The position numbers and the translations under genes were made by a program. A stretch of 5,428 nt of DNA from Thermoanaerobacteraceae bacterium. GTDB lineage: Bacteria; Bacillota; Desulfotomaculia; Desulfotomaculales; Ammonificaceae. Every line of letters begins with the position of its first letter. The stretch's first letter is position 1. Below the pieces are notes generated by a model. That model did not search any database. It was not told the DNA's origin and was given only the letters and a program-made list of their open reading frames with translations. This document shows, one piece after another, positions 5,233-5,428 of this stretch. The DNA is taken from contig JASEJH010000123.1 of NCBI GenBank assembly GCA_030016455.1, positions 1 through 5,428 on the forward strand, in the 5' to 3' direction.

Positions 5233-5262
5233 TATCTTTTCCTTATCGAGGGATTGTTATTC
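5233..5262 (-). promoter_or_regulatory. Candidate forespore (sigma-G/F type) promoter of gpr
   Basis: On the minus strand GAATA (5262-5258) fits the GHATR -35 pattern; 18 bases further, AAAGATA (5239-5233) occupies the -10 position with the A, A, T and A of CATNHTA. Spacing and -10 sequence match the candidate before the SASP gene. The predicted leader is about 28 bases. Confidence 0.4.
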
Positions 5263-5285
5263 GCACTATATTTTGCTTTGAATTA

Positions 5286-5294
5286 TGCTATAAT
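5286..5294 (+). promoter_or_regulatory. Extended -10 promoter for rsmD
   Basis: TGCTATAAT is a perfect extended -10 (TGN plus TATAAT). The -35 region (5266-5271, CTATAT) is poor, as is usual for extended -10 promoters. Transcription would start near 5301 and leave a leader of about 69 bases before the ATG at 5370. Confidence 0.65.
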
Positions 5295-5369
5295 AATTTC
5301 AAATTTGTTTTTTGAGGTGTAGAAAAGTCCATTTTTGCCATTAATGCCTGGTTTAGGGAGATAAAAGGA

Positions 5370-5428
5370 ATGCGGGTGATCGGAGGATCGGCCAAGCGAC
5401 GCCGGCTCTTGACGCCGCCGGGTAGAAG
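5370..5428 (+). CDS. rsmD: 16S rRNA (guanine(966)-N(2))-methyltransferase RsmD, 5' end only
   Basis: Nineteen codons from ATG give MRVIGGSAKRRRLLTPPGR, which matches the highly conserved RsmD N-terminus (MRVI-G-SAKGRRL-TP-G). RsmD uses S-adenosylmethionine to methylate the N2 of G966 of 16S rRNA in the assembled small subunit. The glycine usual in SAKGRR is arginine here. AGGGAG (5355-5360) nine bases upstream serves as ribosome-binding site. In many Firmicutes rsmD follows recG and precedes coaD, so its place here supports the call; the methyltransferase domain itself lies outside the window. Confidence 0.88.
   Translation, partial: MRVIGGSAKRRRLLTPPGR

Overview
The window looks like chromosome of a GC-rich, endospore-forming Firmicute of the class Clostridia, perhaps a relative of Desulfotomaculum or Pelotomaculum. 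Three things point there: a spore-protein gene (SASP) next to the gene for the germination protease (gpr) that degrades it, a 2-hydroxyacyl-CoA-dehydratase/activase-type protein typical of strict anaerobes, and purine-rich Shine-Dalgarno sites with GTG as well as ATG starts. The genus assignment is inference from gene content and sequence style.

Layout. (1) 1-1319, minus strand: the N-terminal 439 codons of a cysteine-rich protein of the 2-hydroxyacyl-CoA dehydratase/CoA-activase-related type, running off the left edge; it appears to join two modules often encoded separately. (2) 1320-1511: divergent intergenic region with a good sigma-A-type promoter for the minus gene, an imperfect inverted repeat just downstream of its -10 box and a TGTA...TACA pseudo-palindrome. 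(3) 1512-3572, plus: complete recG, the branch-migration helicase. (4) 3573-3771: AT-rich leader with a small palindrome, a 20-bp-period direct repeat and a forespore-type promoter candidate. (5) 3772-4011, plus: an alpha/beta-type small acid-soluble spore protein, followed by a clear terminator. (6) 4061-4237: heptamer tandem repeats and perfect or near-perfect hairpins between two convergent genes. (7) 4238-5197, minus: gpr, the protease that degrades SASPs during germination. (8) 5198-5369: AT-rich divergent region with a forespore-type promoter candidate for gpr and an extended -10 promoter for the next gene. (9) 5370-end, plus: first 19 codons of rsmD (16S rRNA guanine-N2 methyltransferase).

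The biological theme of the right half is spore biology: the SASP coats forespore DNA and GPR cleaves it at germination. The two genes converge on a shared repeat-rich spacer, and their candidate promoters share the same unusual layout (GHATR, 18 bp, AAARATA), as expected for joint forespore control. The most interesting single point is that GPR starts almost exactly at the residue where the zymogen is normally cut, so it nearly lacks the inhibitory propeptide. I do not see a wholly undescribed system; the best leads are the GPR N-terminus, the fused dehydratase-like protein with its operator-like leader, and the repeat cluster. No stretch without a gene exceeds 300 bases.
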